DNA of 64,000 nt from contig NZ_NTMH01000002.1 in NCBI RefSeq assembly GCF_002307475.1, forward strand, positions 1 to 64,000. Direction: 5' to 3'. Made by a program: the position numbers and the translations under genes. This document shows, in pieces, positions 10,117 through 19,610 of this stretch (positions within the stretch are counted from its first letter, which is position 1; every line of letters begins with the position of its first letter). The stretch is from Pantoea allii (GTDB lineage Bacteria > Pseudomonadota > Gammaproteobacteria > Enterobacterales > Enterobacteriaceae). The notes under the pieces were generated by a model. That model had not been told where the DNA came from, searched no databases, and worked only from the letters and a program-made list of their open reading frames with translations.

Positions 10117-11768
10117 TTCGTCTTATGCTGTGGATGCTGGCAGCGCTGCTGCCCTTTTCTGCTCTGGCTGCCGATGCCATCACCGGTGCGGTGCAGAAAC
10201 AGCCCGTCAATTATCAGGCGATCGTCATGTTTGTGATTTTCGTCGGTGCCACGTTAAGTATTACGTACTGGGCGTCGAAGCGAACCCGCTCACGTAGCGA
10301 TTACTATACCGCTGGCGGCAACATCACCGGCTTTCAGAATGGCCTGGCCATGGCGGGTGACTTCATGTCCGCAGCCTCCTTTCTGGGTATTTCGGCCCTG
10401 GTGTATACCTCGGGTTATGACGGCTTAATCTATTCGCTGGGCTTCCTGGTAGGCTGGCCGATGATTCTGTTCCTGATTGCCGAGCGCTTGCGTAATCTGG
10501 GTCGCTATACTTTTGCCGATGTCGCCTCTTATCGCCTGAAGCAAAAACCGATTCGTACCTTGTCGGCTTGCGGCTCACTGGTCGTCGTCGCGCTGTACCT
10601 GATTGCGCAGATGGTCGGTGCAGGTAAGCTGATCCAGCTCCTGTTTGGCCTGAATTATCACGTTGCCGTTATCCTGGTGGGCATTCTGATGGTGATGTAC
10701 GTGCTGTTTGGCGGCATGCTGGCGACCACCTGGGTACAGATCATCAAAGCCGTTCTGCTGCTGTTTGGTGCCACGTTTATGGCCATTATGGTCATGAAAA
10801 GCGCCGGGTTTAGCTTCAATACCTTGTTTACCGAGGCGATGGCGGTACATCCGAAAGGCGCAGCCATTATGCAGCCTGGCGGGTTGGTGAAAGATCCGAT
10901 TTCCGCTCTGTCGCTGGGGCTGGGACTGATGTTCGGTACAGCGGGATTGCCGCATATCCTGATGCGCTTCTTTACCGTTGCCGACGCCAAAGAGGCGCGT
11001 AAAAGCGTGTTTTGGGCCACCGGTTTTATGGGTTACTTCTACTTCCTGACCTTTATTATCGGTTTCGGTGCCATTCTGCTGGTAGGGGCTAATCCGGCCT
11101 TCAAAGATGCCTCCGGCGCACTGATCGGCGGTACCAATATGGCGGCGGTGCACCTGGCGGATGCAGTCGGTGGCAGCACCTTCCTGGGCTTTATTTCAGC
11201 AGTGGCATTCGCCACCATTCTGGCGGTGGTTGCCGGTCTGACGCTGGCGGGTGCCTCGGCGGTCTCTCATGATTTGTACGCCAGCGTCTACCGTAAAGGG
11301 CAGGCCAGCGAGCGCGACGAGCTGCGGGTTTCAAAAATTACTGTGCTGGTGTTGGGGGTTGTGGCTATCGCCCTTGGCATTCTGTTCGAAAAGCAGAACA
11401 TCGCCTTTATGGTCGGGCTGGCATTCTCGATTGCGGCCAGCTGTAACTTCCCGATCATCCTGCTGTCCATGTACTGGTCAAAACTGACCACGCGCGGCGC
11501 AATGGTCGGTGGCTGGTTAGGGCTGATCACCGCCGTGGTGCTGATGATTCTTGGCCCAACCGTCTGGGTGCAGGTGCTGGGACATGCGTCGCCCATTTAT
11601 CCTTATGAGTATCCGGCCCTGTTCTCTATCACTATCGCCTTTGTGGGCACCTGGCTGTTTTCTGTTACTGACCATTCGCAACAGGGTGCAGAAGAGCGAT
11701 CACGCTTCCGGGCGCAGTTTATTCGCTCCCAGACCGGTGCCGGTATTGAGAAAGGCAAAGCGCACTAA
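10113..11768 (+). CDS. actP: Acetate/glycolate:cation symporter
   Basis: Sodium:solute symporter (SSS) of 551 residues (E. coli ActP 549), with a cleavable-looking signal peptide (LLPFSALAA) and ~13 transmembrane segments. Typical family stretches are [31 protein letters not shown] and [15 protein letters not shown]. It imports acetate (and glycolate) for Acs. It is translationally coupled to yjcH and ends in a bidirectional terminator shared with the yfaZ-like gene. Confidence 0.95.
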   Translation: MIRLMLWMLAALLPFSALAADAITGAVQKQPVNYQAIVMFVIFVGATLSITYWASKRTRSRSDYYTAGGNITGFQNGLAMAGDFMSAASFLGISALVYTSGYDGLIYSLGFLVGWPMILFLIAERLRNLGRYTFADVASYRLKQKPIRTLSACGSLVVVALYLIAQMVGAGKLIQLLFGLNYHVAVILVGILMVMYVLFGGMLATTWVQIIKAVLLLFGATFMAIMVMKSAGFSFNTLFTEAMAVHPKGAAIMQPGGLVKDPISALSLGLGLMFGTAGLPHILMRFFTVADAKEARKSVFWATGFMGYFYFLTFIIGFGAILLVGANPAFKDASGALIGGTNMAAVHLADAVGGSTFLGFISAVAFATILAVVAGLTLAGASAVSHDLYASVYRKGQASERDELRVSKITVLVLGVVAIALGILFEKQNIAFMVGLAFSIAASCNFPIILLSMYWSKLTTRGAMVGGWLGLITAVVLMILGPTVWVQVLGHASPIYPYEYPALFSITIAFVGTWLFSVTDHSQQGAEERSRFRAQFIRSQTGAGIEKGKAH

Positions 11769-11784
11769 CCGCGTTAACTGAGCA

Positions 11785-11822
11785 TAAAAAAGGGCAGCGA
11801 CCGTAAGGTCACTGCCCTTTTT
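11785..11822. terminator. Bidirectional terminator between actP and the yfaZ-like gene
   Basis: The stem AAAAAGGGCAGCGACC/GGTCACTGCCCTTTTT (one mismatch pair) with loop GTAA has an A-run on its left and a T-run on its right, so it works on both strands. It lies between two convergent genes. Confidence 0.92.
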
Positions 11823-11834
11823 CTCAAGCCGACA

Positions 11835-12380
11835 TCAGAAGCGCAGTGACGCGCCTACGTACGGACCATCAACGAGTACGTTATCTTTACGACCGCCTTT
11901 GTTATTCAGCTCAATATACTGATAACCCACGCGCAGGTTCAGCAGAGAGATCGGCGTGAAGCTCACACCACCGCTCGCTTCCTGGTAGCTGTCGAGATGA
12001 TCGGTAAGGCCTTCCGGCGCATAATAATACTGACCGTACAGACCCCACATGCTGTTGAAGCTGTACTGTGCGCTACCGCCCAGCGCCACCGCAAATCCGT
12101 CTTTCCCGTCTTCAGGATGGGTAAAAATCGCCTTTGCGGTTGGCGCCAGTCGCAGATCGCCGACATCAACGTTGTAACCCAGACCCGCACCATAGGTGCT
12201 GCCGTCATGATCGCTACGCAACCAGTTGCCGTTCAGGAACAGGCCCGGCGACGTCGTGCCCAAACCGAGATTAAGGTTGGTGCTGTGCTCGCCAACATCA
12301 ACGCTGCCTTCGATGGCCTGCGCGGCGCCGCTCAGCATAATGAAGCTCAGAGCGCTTCCAGTGACAAGTTGCTTAAACAT
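11835..12380 (-). CDS. YfaZ-family outer-membrane protein
   Basis: 181-residue protein with a signal peptide (cleavage after AAQA, ~residue 22). The rest alternates in the way of a small outer-membrane beta-barrel and ends in the classical C-terminal F (GASLRF). It resembles E. coli YfaZ (about the same length, the SDHDG and DGKDGFAVALGGSAQ segments). The function of YfaZ proteins is unknown. RBS GGAGTAGAATC precedes the ATG. It stands alone, convergent with actP. Assignment is to the family, not the exact orthologue. Confidence 0.75.
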   Translation of the reverse strand: MFKQLVTGSALSFIMLSGAAQAIEGSVDVGEHSTNLNLGLGTTSPGLFLNGNWLRSDHDGSTYGAGLGYNVDVGDLRLAPTAKAIFTHPEDGKDGFAVALGGSAQYSFNSMWGLYGQYYYAPEGLTDHLDSYQEASGGVSFTPISLLNLRVGYQYIELNNKGGRKDNVLVDGPYVGASLRF

Positions 12381-12565
12381 GATTCTACTCCATGAAGGGT
12401 CAAATAATTCCGCATCAAGGGTAGCAGTCTGAAATGAGGTGACAACTAAATTTGGAAAGCTTTACGTAAAAAGAGATGTCATTTTGTGCCAAAAAGGACA
12501 AGTCGCTGTGAATTACGCGGAGAACAGTCGTTATCCGGGTTAACCGTATCCGGCGCAGGCTTGCC

Positions 12566-13261
12566 TTAGTGCGCCCACATCAGGTGCCCGATAAACGGAG
12601 CCAGTATGACGGTGACGACGCCAGACAACATCATCACCAGGCTTGAAACCACGCCTTCCTGCGGCCCCAACTGGTAGGCGCGTGCCGTACCGGCACCGTG
12701 CGAGGCGGCACCCAGCCCAGCGCCTTTCGCCACGCCCTGTTTGATCGCGATGCGCAGAAACAGTACATCCCCTACCGCCATGCCAAATACGCCGGTCACA
12801 ACCACAAACAGCGCCACCAGATCGGGCTGCGCGCCCATAGGCTTCGCCGCCGCCAGCGCAAAAGGCGTGGTAATGGATCGCACGGCGAGACTGCGCTGAA
12901 TGGTTTCCGGTAAATTCAGTAAACGCGCCAGCCATACGGAACTGCATATCGACACCGTTGTGGCAGTTAACACGCCCGCACTCAGCGATAACCAGTGGCG
13001 TTTAATCACGTCCAGATTTTCGTAGACCGGCACCGCAAAGGCTAACGTCGCGGGGCCGAGTAACCACAGCAGCCAGTGGCTTTCCGCAATATAGTTTTGC
13101 CAGCTGATATGGGTCAGCAACAGCAGCGTCACCAGAATGAGCGGCGTCATGACCAGCGGCATCAGTAACAGCGTTGTCCAGCGACGATACAGCCGTTTAT
13201 TCAGGTAATAAATCACCAGCGTGACGGCGGCACATAACAGACTGATGAGCAGATTATGCAT
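12566..13261 (-). CDS. LrgB/CidB-family membrane protein
   Basis: 231-residue integral membrane protein of the LrgB/YohK family, the partner of LrgA/CidA holin-like proteins. Conserved stretch: LAVRSITTPFALAAAKPMG, followed by GAASHGAGTARA, with ~7 transmembrane helices. The ATG at 13261 overlaps the end of the upstream lrgA-like gene by 8 bp, showing coupling. A longer in-frame extension upstream is arginine-rich shadow of that gene and is rejected. Family role: control of murein hydrolase activity, and in some bacteria and plants glycolate/pyruvate export. Which applies here is open. Confidence 0.88.
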   Translation of the reverse strand: MHNLLISLLCAAVTLVIYYLNKRLYRRWTTLLLMPLVMTPLILVTLLLLTHISWQNYIAESHWLLWLLGPATLAFAVPVYENLDVIKRHWLSLSAGVLTATTVSICSSVWLARLLNLPETIQRSLAVRSITTPFALAAAKPMGAQPDLVALFVVVTGVFGMAVGDVLFLRIAIKQGVAKGAGLGAASHGAGTARAYQLGPQEGVVSSLVMMLSGVVTVILAPFIGHLMWAH

Positions 13262-13679
13262 TATTGCCCTGCTTACGCGCCGCGCGCGTGACTTCAAAAC
13301 GGTACAGGCGATCGACCACCAGGGCTGTCGCCGCCAGCACCAGTAGCGTACTGACCGCAATCACCACCAAAATCCGCCAGCCTTCCATCTGCAGCAGGTC
13401 AGCGTAATTCACCACCGCCACCACCGCCGGGATAAAAAACAGCAGCATCTCTGCCAGCAACCAGCTTGCACCGGCTTTCACCCAGCGCAGCGGTAAAATG
13501 CGTAACGCAATCAGCATCAACATCAGCAGCATACCGACAATGTTGGCAGGCAGTGGCAGGTGCAGCCAGTTCACCAGTTGCTCGCTGGCGATAAAAACCG
13601 AAATAAACAGCACCAGCTGTAAAGGTAAGCTGAGCCGTTGCAGCCTGCCGACGTTCAGGCGGCGCAATGCCAGTGCCAT
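13254..13679 (-). CDS. CidA/LrgA-family holin-like protein
   Basis: 141 residues, four predicted transmembrane helices and a charged C-terminus. It fits the CidA/LrgA family, with LPANIVGMLLMLMLIALRIL and LLAEMLLFFIPAVVAVVNY as diagnostic segments. It is the first gene of a two-gene operon with the LrgB/CidB partner and is transcribed away from a LysR regulator 100 bp upstream. That gene order (LysR divergent to cidAB) is known from Bacillus CidR and from many enterobacteria. Proposed family function is holin-like control of autolysis or organic-acid transport. Confidence 0.88.
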   Translation of the reverse strand: MALALRRLNVGRLQRLSLPLQLVLFISVFIASEQLVNWLHLPLPANIVGMLLMLMLIALRILPLRWVKAGASWLLAEMLLFFIPAVVAVVNYADLLQMEGWRILVVIAVSTLLVLAATALVVDRLYRFEVTRAARKQGNNA

Positions 13680-13739
13680 CGTTTTTCTCCCATCAAGTTA
13701 ATGCGCTCAGTATAGAATCACGAGGTACTGTGAAAAAAA

Positions 13740-13756
13740 TGAATTAAAATTATTCA
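13740..13756. promoter_or_regulatory. Candidate operator for the divergent LysR regulator
   Basis: Inverted repeat TGAAT-N7-ATTCA sits in the 100-bp divergent region between the cidA-like and LysR genes, 24 bp before the LysR start. Position and symmetry suit a LysR-type binding site. The assignment is inference. Confidence 0.45.
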
Positions 13757-13779
13757 AATCATGCCAGAAAGGAATAGTT

Positions 13780-14682
13780 ATGGACGTTCGCGCGTTGCGT
13801 TACTTTACCGAAGTGGTACGTCAGCAAAGTTTTACCCGTGCTGCACAGAAGCTGTTCGTGACACAGCCAACGATCAGCAAAATGGTGCGCCAGCTGGAAG
13901 AGGAGCTGGACTGCGCACTGCTCATTCGTGATGGGCGACGTCTGCACCTGACGGATAGCGGGCAAGCGGTCTATCAGCGCGGGCTGGCTATTCTGCAAGA
14001 GTTTCATCAGCTTGAGGCCGAGATAGGCGATATCAATCAGCTGAAAACCGGCAAGCTGCGGCTGGGCATTCCCCCGATGGTGGGCATGCAGATCGCCGGA
14101 TCGGTTTCGGCGTTTCGCCGTCGCTATCCGGGTGTGGAACTCAGTATTGCTGAGTTTGGCGGCTTAACGGTTCAGGAAGCGGTGCTGGCGGGCACGCTGG
14201 ACATTGCCCTGACGGCGCTCCCCGTTGATGCCGAGTTGCCCCTCGAAACCTTATCGCTTATGCAGCATCCGCTGTGTGTGCTACTGCCACGTCAGGCACC
14301 CTGGCTGCAGCGCACGCAGCTTGGCCTGAGCGATTTGGCCTCCCATCCTTTGCTGATCTTTAATGAAGAGTTTTCGCTGAACCGTCAGTTGATGAAAGCG
14401 TTTCAGCGTCAGGGGATCACGCCTGAGATTGCAGTACGCAGCGGGCAATGGGATTTTCTGGCGGCCATGGTGCAGGCGGAGATGGGCCTGGCGATACTGC
14501 CGGAGCCCATTTGCCAGCGGTTAGATAAGCAGTCGTTATTGTGGCTTCCGCTGGAGTCCGAGCTGCAGTGGCATCTGGGGCTGATCTGGCGTGAAGGCAG
14601 CTACCTGTCACGCAGCGCGCGGGCCTGGATAGCGTGTTGCCGGGAACACTGGCCTGATAATGCGCCGCGTCTTTCCGTCTAG
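13780..14682 (+). CDS. LysR-family regulator, CidR-like
   Basis: 300-residue LysR-type transcription factor. The N-terminal winged HTH (MDVRALRYFTEVVRQQSFTR... with TQPTISKMVRQLEEEL) is followed by a periplasmic-binding-protein-like effector domain. It is divergent from the cidAB/lrgAB-type pair, so it most likely activates that pair. In Bacillus and Staphylococcus the equivalent regulator responds to acetate or overflow metabolism, which would fit the nearby acetate genes, but this is only analogy. Confidence 0.85.
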   Translation: MDVRALRYFTEVVRQQSFTRAAQKLFVTQPTISKMVRQLEEELDCALLIRDGRRLHLTDSGQAVYQRGLAILQEFHQLEAEIGDINQLKTGKLRLGIPPMVGMQIAGSVSAFRRRYPGVELSIAEFGGLTVQEAVLAGTLDIALTALPVDAELPLETLSLMQHPLCVLLPRQAPWLQRTQLGLSDLASHPLLIFNEEFSLNRQLMKAFQRQGITPEIAVRSGQWDFLAAMVQAEMGLAILPEPICQRLDKQSLLWLPLESELQWHLGLIWREGSYLSRSARAWIACCREHWPDNAPRLSV

Positions 14683-14692
14683 CGCCCCAGAC

Positions 14693-14726
14693 CGCCCGAT
14701 AATCGCAGAGCGCAGGTTATCGGGCG
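14693..14726. other. Inverted repeat between the LysR gene and yjcE
   Basis: CGCCCGATAA/TTATCGGGCG, perfect 10-bp arms around a 14-nt loop, lies between two convergent genes. No T-run follows on either strand, so termination would be weak or Rho-dependent. It could be a REP-like element. Confidence 0.55.
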
Positions 14727-14749
14727 AACGGGAGCGCATAACAAGAAGA

Positions 14750-16402
14750 TTACTCTTCTTTCTCAATCAGCAGCGCTTCCAGCAGGTCCAGATCGTGCAA
14801 CAGTTTTTGCATCGTCTCGTTTGATATCTGCTGAGTCGCACGCAGGTGATAGACCTCTGCACGTTCGGCACGTAACGCGTTCAGACGAAAACGACGTTCC
14901 AGATTTTCGGCAAACAGCGCGTGCTCAAGATCGTTTTTCCCTTCCGCGCGACGACGCAGATTACCGATCACCCGCAGGCTGACCTCTTTCAGTAACTCAG
15001 GGTCGATGTTTTCTTCGGTTTCCTTTTCGAGCCGCGCCTCCATCTTATGCAGACTCTCGATAGCGACGCCGGCCATCACCGCTCTTGCATGCTGCAGTTC
15101 GTGCCGATGGGCGCTTTTGTCGATCGTCTCTACACCGCGCAGCAGCATCGGCAGAACGATGACGCCAACCAGCAGCGAGAACAGAATCACGCCGGTTGCG
15201 ATAAACACCAGCTCATAACGCGCCGGGAAAGGATGGCCGTTGGTCAGGAACAGGGGAATCGACAGCACACCCGCCAGGGTAATGGCACCGCGTACGCCCG
15301 CAAAAGAGGCAATCAGCAGTTCACGCAACGAGTAGCTGGAGAACACTAATGGTTTCTTTTTTAACCAGCGTTTGCTGAAACGCTGCATGATCCACAACCA
15401 GCCGAAACGCACCACCATTAACGCCGCATAGACAAGGACGATGTCCGCAAAAATCATCCAGATATCCACATTGGGATCGGCTGTTGCCTGGTCAATCGAG
15501 TTTTGCAGAATAGAGGGCAACTGCAGGCCCAGCATCAGGAACACCATGCCGTTAAACACAAACTCCAGCATGTGCCAGACGCTGTTGGCGCGCAGTCGCA
15601 TGGTCAGCGGCGCCTGGCGGATAATACCGGAGCGCGTGATGGTCATCCCGGCCGCGACGGCGGCTAAAATCCCGGAAACGCCCAGGTGTTCTGCAATCAG
15701 ATAAGAGGCAAAAGGCAGCAGCAGCAGCAGGACAATCTGAGTGGCAGCATCGTCCCCGCCGCTCCAGCGGTTCAGGACGCGCAGCGATTTACCGTAGAGC
15801 CAGCATACCGCGACACCGGCGATCAGGCCGCCCACGGCCACTTTCAGGAACTCGACGCTGGCTCCGCCCCAACTAAACACCATGGTGCCCATCGCCACTG
15901 CGACCGCAAATTTCAGTGAAACCAGGCCAGAAGCATCGTTCATCAAGGCTTCGCCTTGCAGTATTCCCATAATTTTCTTCGGAATACGGCCTTCGCCGAC
16001 AATGCCTGACAGCGCCACGGCATCGGTAGGTGATAACACGGCCGCCAGGGCGAAAGCGGGGATCAGGGGAATCCCGGGCACCGTCCAGTAAATCAGATAG
16101 CCAATACCGACAACGGTAATCAGCACCAGCACCAGCGCCAGGCCAAGGATTTCCCGCCCGTAATGCAGGAACTCGCTGACCGGTGTTTTCCAGCCGTCAG
16201 CAAATAACAGTGGCGGAATGAATAAGACGAGGAAGAGTTCCGGGTCGAAATCCACGTGCAGCCCGAAGGTCGGCCAGGCCAGCAGCGCACCGACGGCGAT
16301 CTGCACCAGAGGAAGGGGAATCTGAAAAGGCAGAATACGGGCAGCCACCCCGGAGAGCGAGACCACCAGCGTCATAATCAAAATAGTAAAAAAGATTTCC
16401 AT
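14750..16402 (-). CDS. yjcE: Na+/H+ antiporter of the CPA1 family
   Basis: Inner-membrane cation:proton antiporter of 550 residues (E. coli YjcE 549). The N-terminal ~12 transmembrane helices include the ion-binding-region motifs LSPTDAVALSGIV and EALMNDASGLVSLKFA. A ~130-residue charged cytoplasmic tail (ELLKEVSLRVIGNLRRRAEGKNDLEH) follows. It exchanges Na+ (or K+) for H+ and helps pH and sodium homeostasis. In E. coli it also neighbours ghxP on the actP side, so this is conserved synteny. Confidence 0.92.
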   Translation of the reverse strand: MEIFFTILIMTLVVSLSGVAARILPFQIPLPLVQIAVGALLAWPTFGLHVDFDPELFLVLFIPPLLFADGWKTPVSEFLHYGREILGLALVLVLITVVGIGYLIYWTVPGIPLIPAFALAAVLSPTDAVALSGIVGEGRIPKKIMGILQGEALMNDASGLVSLKFAVAVAMGTMVFSWGGASVEFLKVAVGGLIAGVAVCWLYGKSLRVLNRWSGGDDAATQIVLLLLLPFASYLIAEHLGVSGILAAVAAGMTITRSGIIRQAPLTMRLRANSVWHMLEFVFNGMVFLMLGLQLPSILQNSIDQATADPNVDIWMIFADIVLVYAALMVVRFGWLWIMQRFSKRWLKKKPLVFSSYSLRELLIASFAGVRGAITLAGVLSIPLFLTNGHPFPARYELVFIATGVILFSLLVGVIVLPMLLRGVETIDKSAHRHELQHARAVMAGVAIESLHKMEARLEKETEENIDPELLKEVSLRVIGNLRRRAEGKNDLEHALFAENLERRFRLNALRAERAEVYHLRATQQISNETMQKLLHDLDLLEALLIEKEE

Positions 16403-16546
16403 GCTTTCCTTAGGCGGTAGTTATCTTCGAATCAACATTAGGTTAAAAGTGTAAAACAAACTGGCGAGGGCGGGAAAAGCTACGCGTGCTTCAACGAGCA
16501 AAAAGCGGATAATTCCGGACATGCCGCGGCACGTCCGGTTGAACAG

Positions 16547-17896
16547 TCAGATCGCCCAGCCTCCGGCATAAAAAGCGACTAACGCGACGGCGATCACGAC
16601 TGTGCCCACGTTTAGCCTGCGCCACTCACCCGCAAACAGACGGCCCACCACCAGGGTCGCGAAACCGATCATGATGCCGGTAACGATGTTACAGGTCAGC
16701 ACGATGATCACCGCCGTGAGCAGACCAGACATGGCATCAACGAAGTCACCGAAGTCGATCTTTGCCACGTTACTCAGCATCAGCAGGCCGACGTACATCA
16801 ACGCAGGCGCGGTGGCGTACGCCGGCACCAGATAAGCCAGCGGAGACATAAACAGAATGAGCAAAAACAGGAGGCCAACAACAATGGCCGTCAGGCCGGT
16901 TTTGCCCCCTGCCGCCGTCCCGGCGGCAGACTCGATGTACACGGCCGCCGGTGAGGCACCCACAAGACCGGCAAACAGGCTACTGACGGAATCGGTGGTC
17001 AGCGCCCGGCCGCCGTTAATGATTTGCCCGTCTTTATCCAGCAGGTTAGCCTGACCCGCCACCGCGCGGATCGTACCGGTGGCATCAAAGACCGCCGTCA
17101 TCACTAACGCCAGCACGCTGGGCAAGACCGCAGGCTGCAAAGCGCCCATGATGTCGAGGCTGAATAACAGTGACTCGCCCTGCGCATCACGCAGGCTGGG
17201 CAAGGCAAACAGTCCCTGCCAGCGCACGGACGGATCGAACGCCAGCCCCAGCGCAGAAATTGCAATAACGGTGAGTAAAATGCCGCCCGGGACACGGCGT
17301 TTTTCCAGGCCGAAAATCGCAGCCAGCCCCAGCAAAGACATCATGACGGGGAACGACGTAAAATGGCCCAGCGCAACGGGTAAACCTGAGGCCGGGTTTC
17401 TGACGACCAGCCCAACGTTGTCTGCCGCAATCAGCAGCAGAAACAGGCCAATCCCGATGCCGGTGCCGTGGGCGACGCCCATCGGCAGATTACGTAAGAT
17501 CCAGGCGCGAATCCCGGTGGTGGAAATCAGGGTAAAAAGCAGGCCCATCAGGAACACGGCCCCCAGCGCGACCGGAACGCTAATGTGTTGACCCAGGACG
17601 AGGCTAAAGGCCGTAAAAGCCGTCAGTGAAATGGCACAGCCAATGGCCAGGGGTAAATTGGCCCACAGCCCCATGATGATCGATCCAACGCTCGCCACCA
17701 GGCAGGTAGCCACAAACACCGCCGAGGGTGAAAACCCCGCTTTACCGAGCATGCCAGGCACCACGATCACCGAATAAACCATGGCGAGAAAGGTGGTCAG
17801 CCCGGCGACAATTTCCTGCCGCACGCTACTGCCTCGGGCCGAAATGGCGAACCAGGCATCCAGTTTTCCACTGGCCGGGCGTGATTCAATTGACAT
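16547..17896 (-). CDS. ghxP: Guanine/hypoxanthine permease
   Basis: NCS2-family (AzgA-like) purine transporter, 449 residues, the same length as E. coli GhxP/YjcD. The protein matches that family throughout: [39 protein letters not shown], the substrate-site segment [21 protein letters not shown] and [15 protein letters not shown]. It takes up guanine and hypoxanthine with protons. A perfect-consensus PurR operator lies ~90-107 bp upstream, so expression is very likely repressed when purines are plentiful. Confidence 0.95.
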   Translation of the reverse strand: MSIESRPASGKLDAWFAISARGSSVRQEIVAGLTTFLAMVYSVIVVPGMLGKAGFSPSAVFVATCLVASVGSIIMGLWANLPLAIGCAISLTAFTAFSLVLGQHISVPVALGAVFLMGLLFTLISTTGIRAWILRNLPMGVAHGTGIGIGLFLLLIAADNVGLVVRNPASGLPVALGHFTSFPVMMSLLGLAAIFGLEKRRVPGGILLTVIAISALGLAFDPSVRWQGLFALPSLRDAQGESLLFSLDIMGALQPAVLPSVLALVMTAVFDATGTIRAVAGQANLLDKDGQIINGGRALTTDSVSSLFAGLVGASPAAVYIESAAGTAAGGKTGLTAIVVGLLFLLILFMSPLAYLVPAYATAPALMYVGLLMLSNVAKIDFGDFVDAMSGLLTAVIIVLTCNIVTGIMIGFATLVVGRLFAGEWRRLNVGTVVIAVALVAFYAGGWAI

Positions 17897-17987
17897 AGTT
17901 GAGCCTCAAAAATTTTTGTTGTTGGATCGCGCGGTAACCGCCCTGACTTCCCTGAAAGCTGTCATCGCCAACAGGCTGCCGACAAAA

Positions 17988-18003
17988 AGGCAAACGTTTA
18001 CTT
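17988..18003. promoter_or_regulatory. PurR operator upstream of ghxP
   Basis: AGGCAAACGTTTACTT meets every fixed position of the PurR consensus ANGCAANCGNTTNCNT. It lies about 92 bp before the ghxP start codon. PurR control of ghxP/yjcD is established in E. coli; here it is inferred from the site. Confidence 0.85.
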
Positions 18004-18255
18004 AGCCGCACAGAACGGGGCGTCGTACGTCCCCGTTTAAAGGGGGCCGATTATCCGGCGTTTTCCCGCCGCTTTTCAACCGCTCTGTGAGGATTCCTGG
18101 CTATAAAGATCAGGTCGATAACATCGGGGATGCTCTTGATACTATCGTGTAACATTCTGTGCGTCAGGATGCGGTGATGATTACGCCGCATTATCGAGAA
18201 AGCAGACGAAGATGACGCCGGGCGGCGTCATCCGATAGGACAGGATAATGCGCGA
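18004..18255. other. Non-coding interval between the GST gene and ghxP with two hairpins
   Basis: No credible gene lies between the GST gene and ghxP (359 bp including the PurR box). Two inverted repeats are visible. AACGGGG/CCCCGTT (18014-18020 and 18031-18037) has a partly palindromic loop and sits just upstream of the PurR box. GATGACGCCG/CGGCGTCATC (18211-18232) has a 2-nt centre and is REP-like, lying right behind the GST gene. Neither has a T-run, so the GST gene has no clear intrinsic terminator. Confidence 0.55.
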
Positions 18256-18924
18256 TCAGCCCGAAAGATGAATTTCACCGCCTTGCTGAATGGCCCGTTG
18301 CCAGGCCGCACGCTGTTGCACGGTCGTTAACCATTTTTGTGTGGCGGGGGCATCCTTCAGTCCGGCGCGCTGGCTCAGCGCCAGAATCGGAAAGCTCATC
18401 TGCACATCAGCAATGCTGAAACGCTGACCGGCAAACCACGGATGCACCGAGAGGTGATCTTCAATCACCTGCTTATGCAAGGTAAGTTGTTTATCCAGCC
18501 AGGCTTTCTGAACGCCTTTGCCGAGCGCCGCACCGATGGGACGCAGCAACCACGGCACAGGCGCGCTACCGAGGCGGCCAAAAACCAGTTTCATGACCAG
18601 CAGCGGCATCAGTGAACCTTCGGCGTAATGTAGCCAGTAACGTGCCTGCAGCCGTGCCTCTTCGTCGGTGATCTGCAGCCGCCTTTCGCTGTCGTACTTC
18701 TCTTCCAGATACTCAAGGATCGCCCCGGACTCGGCCACCACGCGATTGCCATCGGTGATAACCGGCGACTTTCCTAACGGATGCACTTTTTTTAACGCGT
18801 CCGGCGCCAGCATCGTGGGTTCACGCTGATAGCGTTTGACCTGGTAAGGCACTTCCAGCTCTTCCAGCATCCACAGCACCCGATGAGAGCGCGATTGTTC
18901 AAGATGGTGAACGGTGATCATCAT
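18256..18924 (-). CDS. Glutathione S-transferase family protein
   Basis: 222-residue cytosolic GST. The N-terminal thioredoxin-fold domain (HHLEQSRSHRVLWMLEEL, then HPLGKSPVITDGNRVVAESGAILEYLEEKY) carries the glutathione-site SPVI and ESGAI signatures. A helical C-terminal domain (GQRFSIADVQMSFPIL) follows. It is encoded 36 bp after soxR in the same direction. That suits a redox or electrophile defence role, but no SoxS box was identified in front of it. Adjacent ATGs at 18924 and 18921 are both possible starts. Substrate unknown. Confidence 0.88.
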   Translation of the reverse strand: MMITVHHLEQSRSHRVLWMLEELEVPYQVKRYQREPTMLAPDALKKVHPLGKSPVITDGNRVVAESGAILEYLEEKYDSERRLQITDEEARLQARYWLHYAEGSLMPLLVMKLVFGRLGSAPVPWLLRPIGAALGKGVQKAWLDKQLTLHKQVIEDHLSVHPWFAGQRFSIADVQMSFPILALSQRAGLKDAPATQKWLTTVQQRAAWQRAIQQGGEIHLSG

Positions 18925-18960
18925 GATTCCCTGTCAGTGAATATGCAGCAAGTATAGACG

Positions 18961-19446
18961 TCACCTTGTCTTATGCAGTGCACTATCCTGTTCAGGATCA
19001 AGCAGTACCGCGCCCGAACCCTGCTGCCCCAGCCGATCGCCGGGATTGCGCAGCGGACAGTCACGCATCGATAAACATCCACAGCCAATGCAACCATCCA
19101 AATCGTTACGCAGGCGCGTTAGCGTTTCGATGCGCTTATCCAGTTCGTCGCGCCAGTGCTGGGTCAGATTGCCCCAGTCCTGAGCCGACATACGTTTATC
19201 CGCCGGCATGTTTTCAAGGCTGTCGCTGACGCTGGCAAGCGGAATCCCAATGCGCTGTGCAATTTTAATAATGGCGACCCGTCGCAGAACATCACGGCTG
19301 TAGCGTCGCTGATTTCCGTTATTGCGGGTGCTAAAGATGAGCCCTTTGCTTTCATAAAAATGCAGCGCAGAGACGGCAACGCCGCTGCGGCGCGCCACTT
19401 CACCCGGCGTCAGCACCGGTTTTGGGTAATTGCGATCTTTTTTCAT
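18961..19446 (-). CDS. soxR: Redox-sensing transcriptional activator SoxR
   Basis: MerR-family dimeric sensor of 161 residues. The N-terminal winged HTH is [25 protein letters not shown] dimerisation helix and the [2Fe-2S] cluster motif [12 protein letters not shown] follow. The four cysteines fall at residues 119, 122, 124 and 130, the same numbers as in E. coli SoxR. Oxidation of the cluster by redox-cycling compounds makes it activate soxS. It is divergent from soxS with the SoxR operator between them. Confidence 0.97.
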   Translation of the reverse strand: MKKDRNYPKPVLTPGEVARRSGVAVSALHFYESKGLIFSTRNNGNQRRYSRDVLRRVAIIKIAQRIGIPLASVSDSLENMPADKRMSAQDWGNLTQHWRDELDKRIETLTRLRNDLDGCIGCGCLSMRDCPLRNPGDRLGQQGSGAVLLDPEQDSALHKTR

Positions 19447-19453
19447 TTGGCAC

Positions 19454-19484
19454 TTTACCTCAAGTTAACTTGAGGAATTATACT
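19454..19484 (+). promoter_or_regulatory. SoxR-activated soxS promoter with SoxR operator
   Basis: The -35 TTTACC (19454-19459) and -10 TATACT (19479-19484) are separated by 19 bp, the over-long spacer that MerR-type activators need to untwist. The spacer region holds the perfect 18-bp palindrome CCTCAAGTTAACTTGAGG (19458-19475), the SoxR box. This matches the E. coli soxS promoter almost exactly. Confidence 0.97.
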
Positions 19485-19610
19485 CTTTTCCCATCAGAAC
19501 GACACGCTCCCTCACGACGTCATTCGCCAGCAAACGGGCGCGATTTTCATCGCGACTCGCGCGCAAAGGCAGCATGAACGCACGGGGAAATTCACCAGAA
19601 GGATGAGGCC

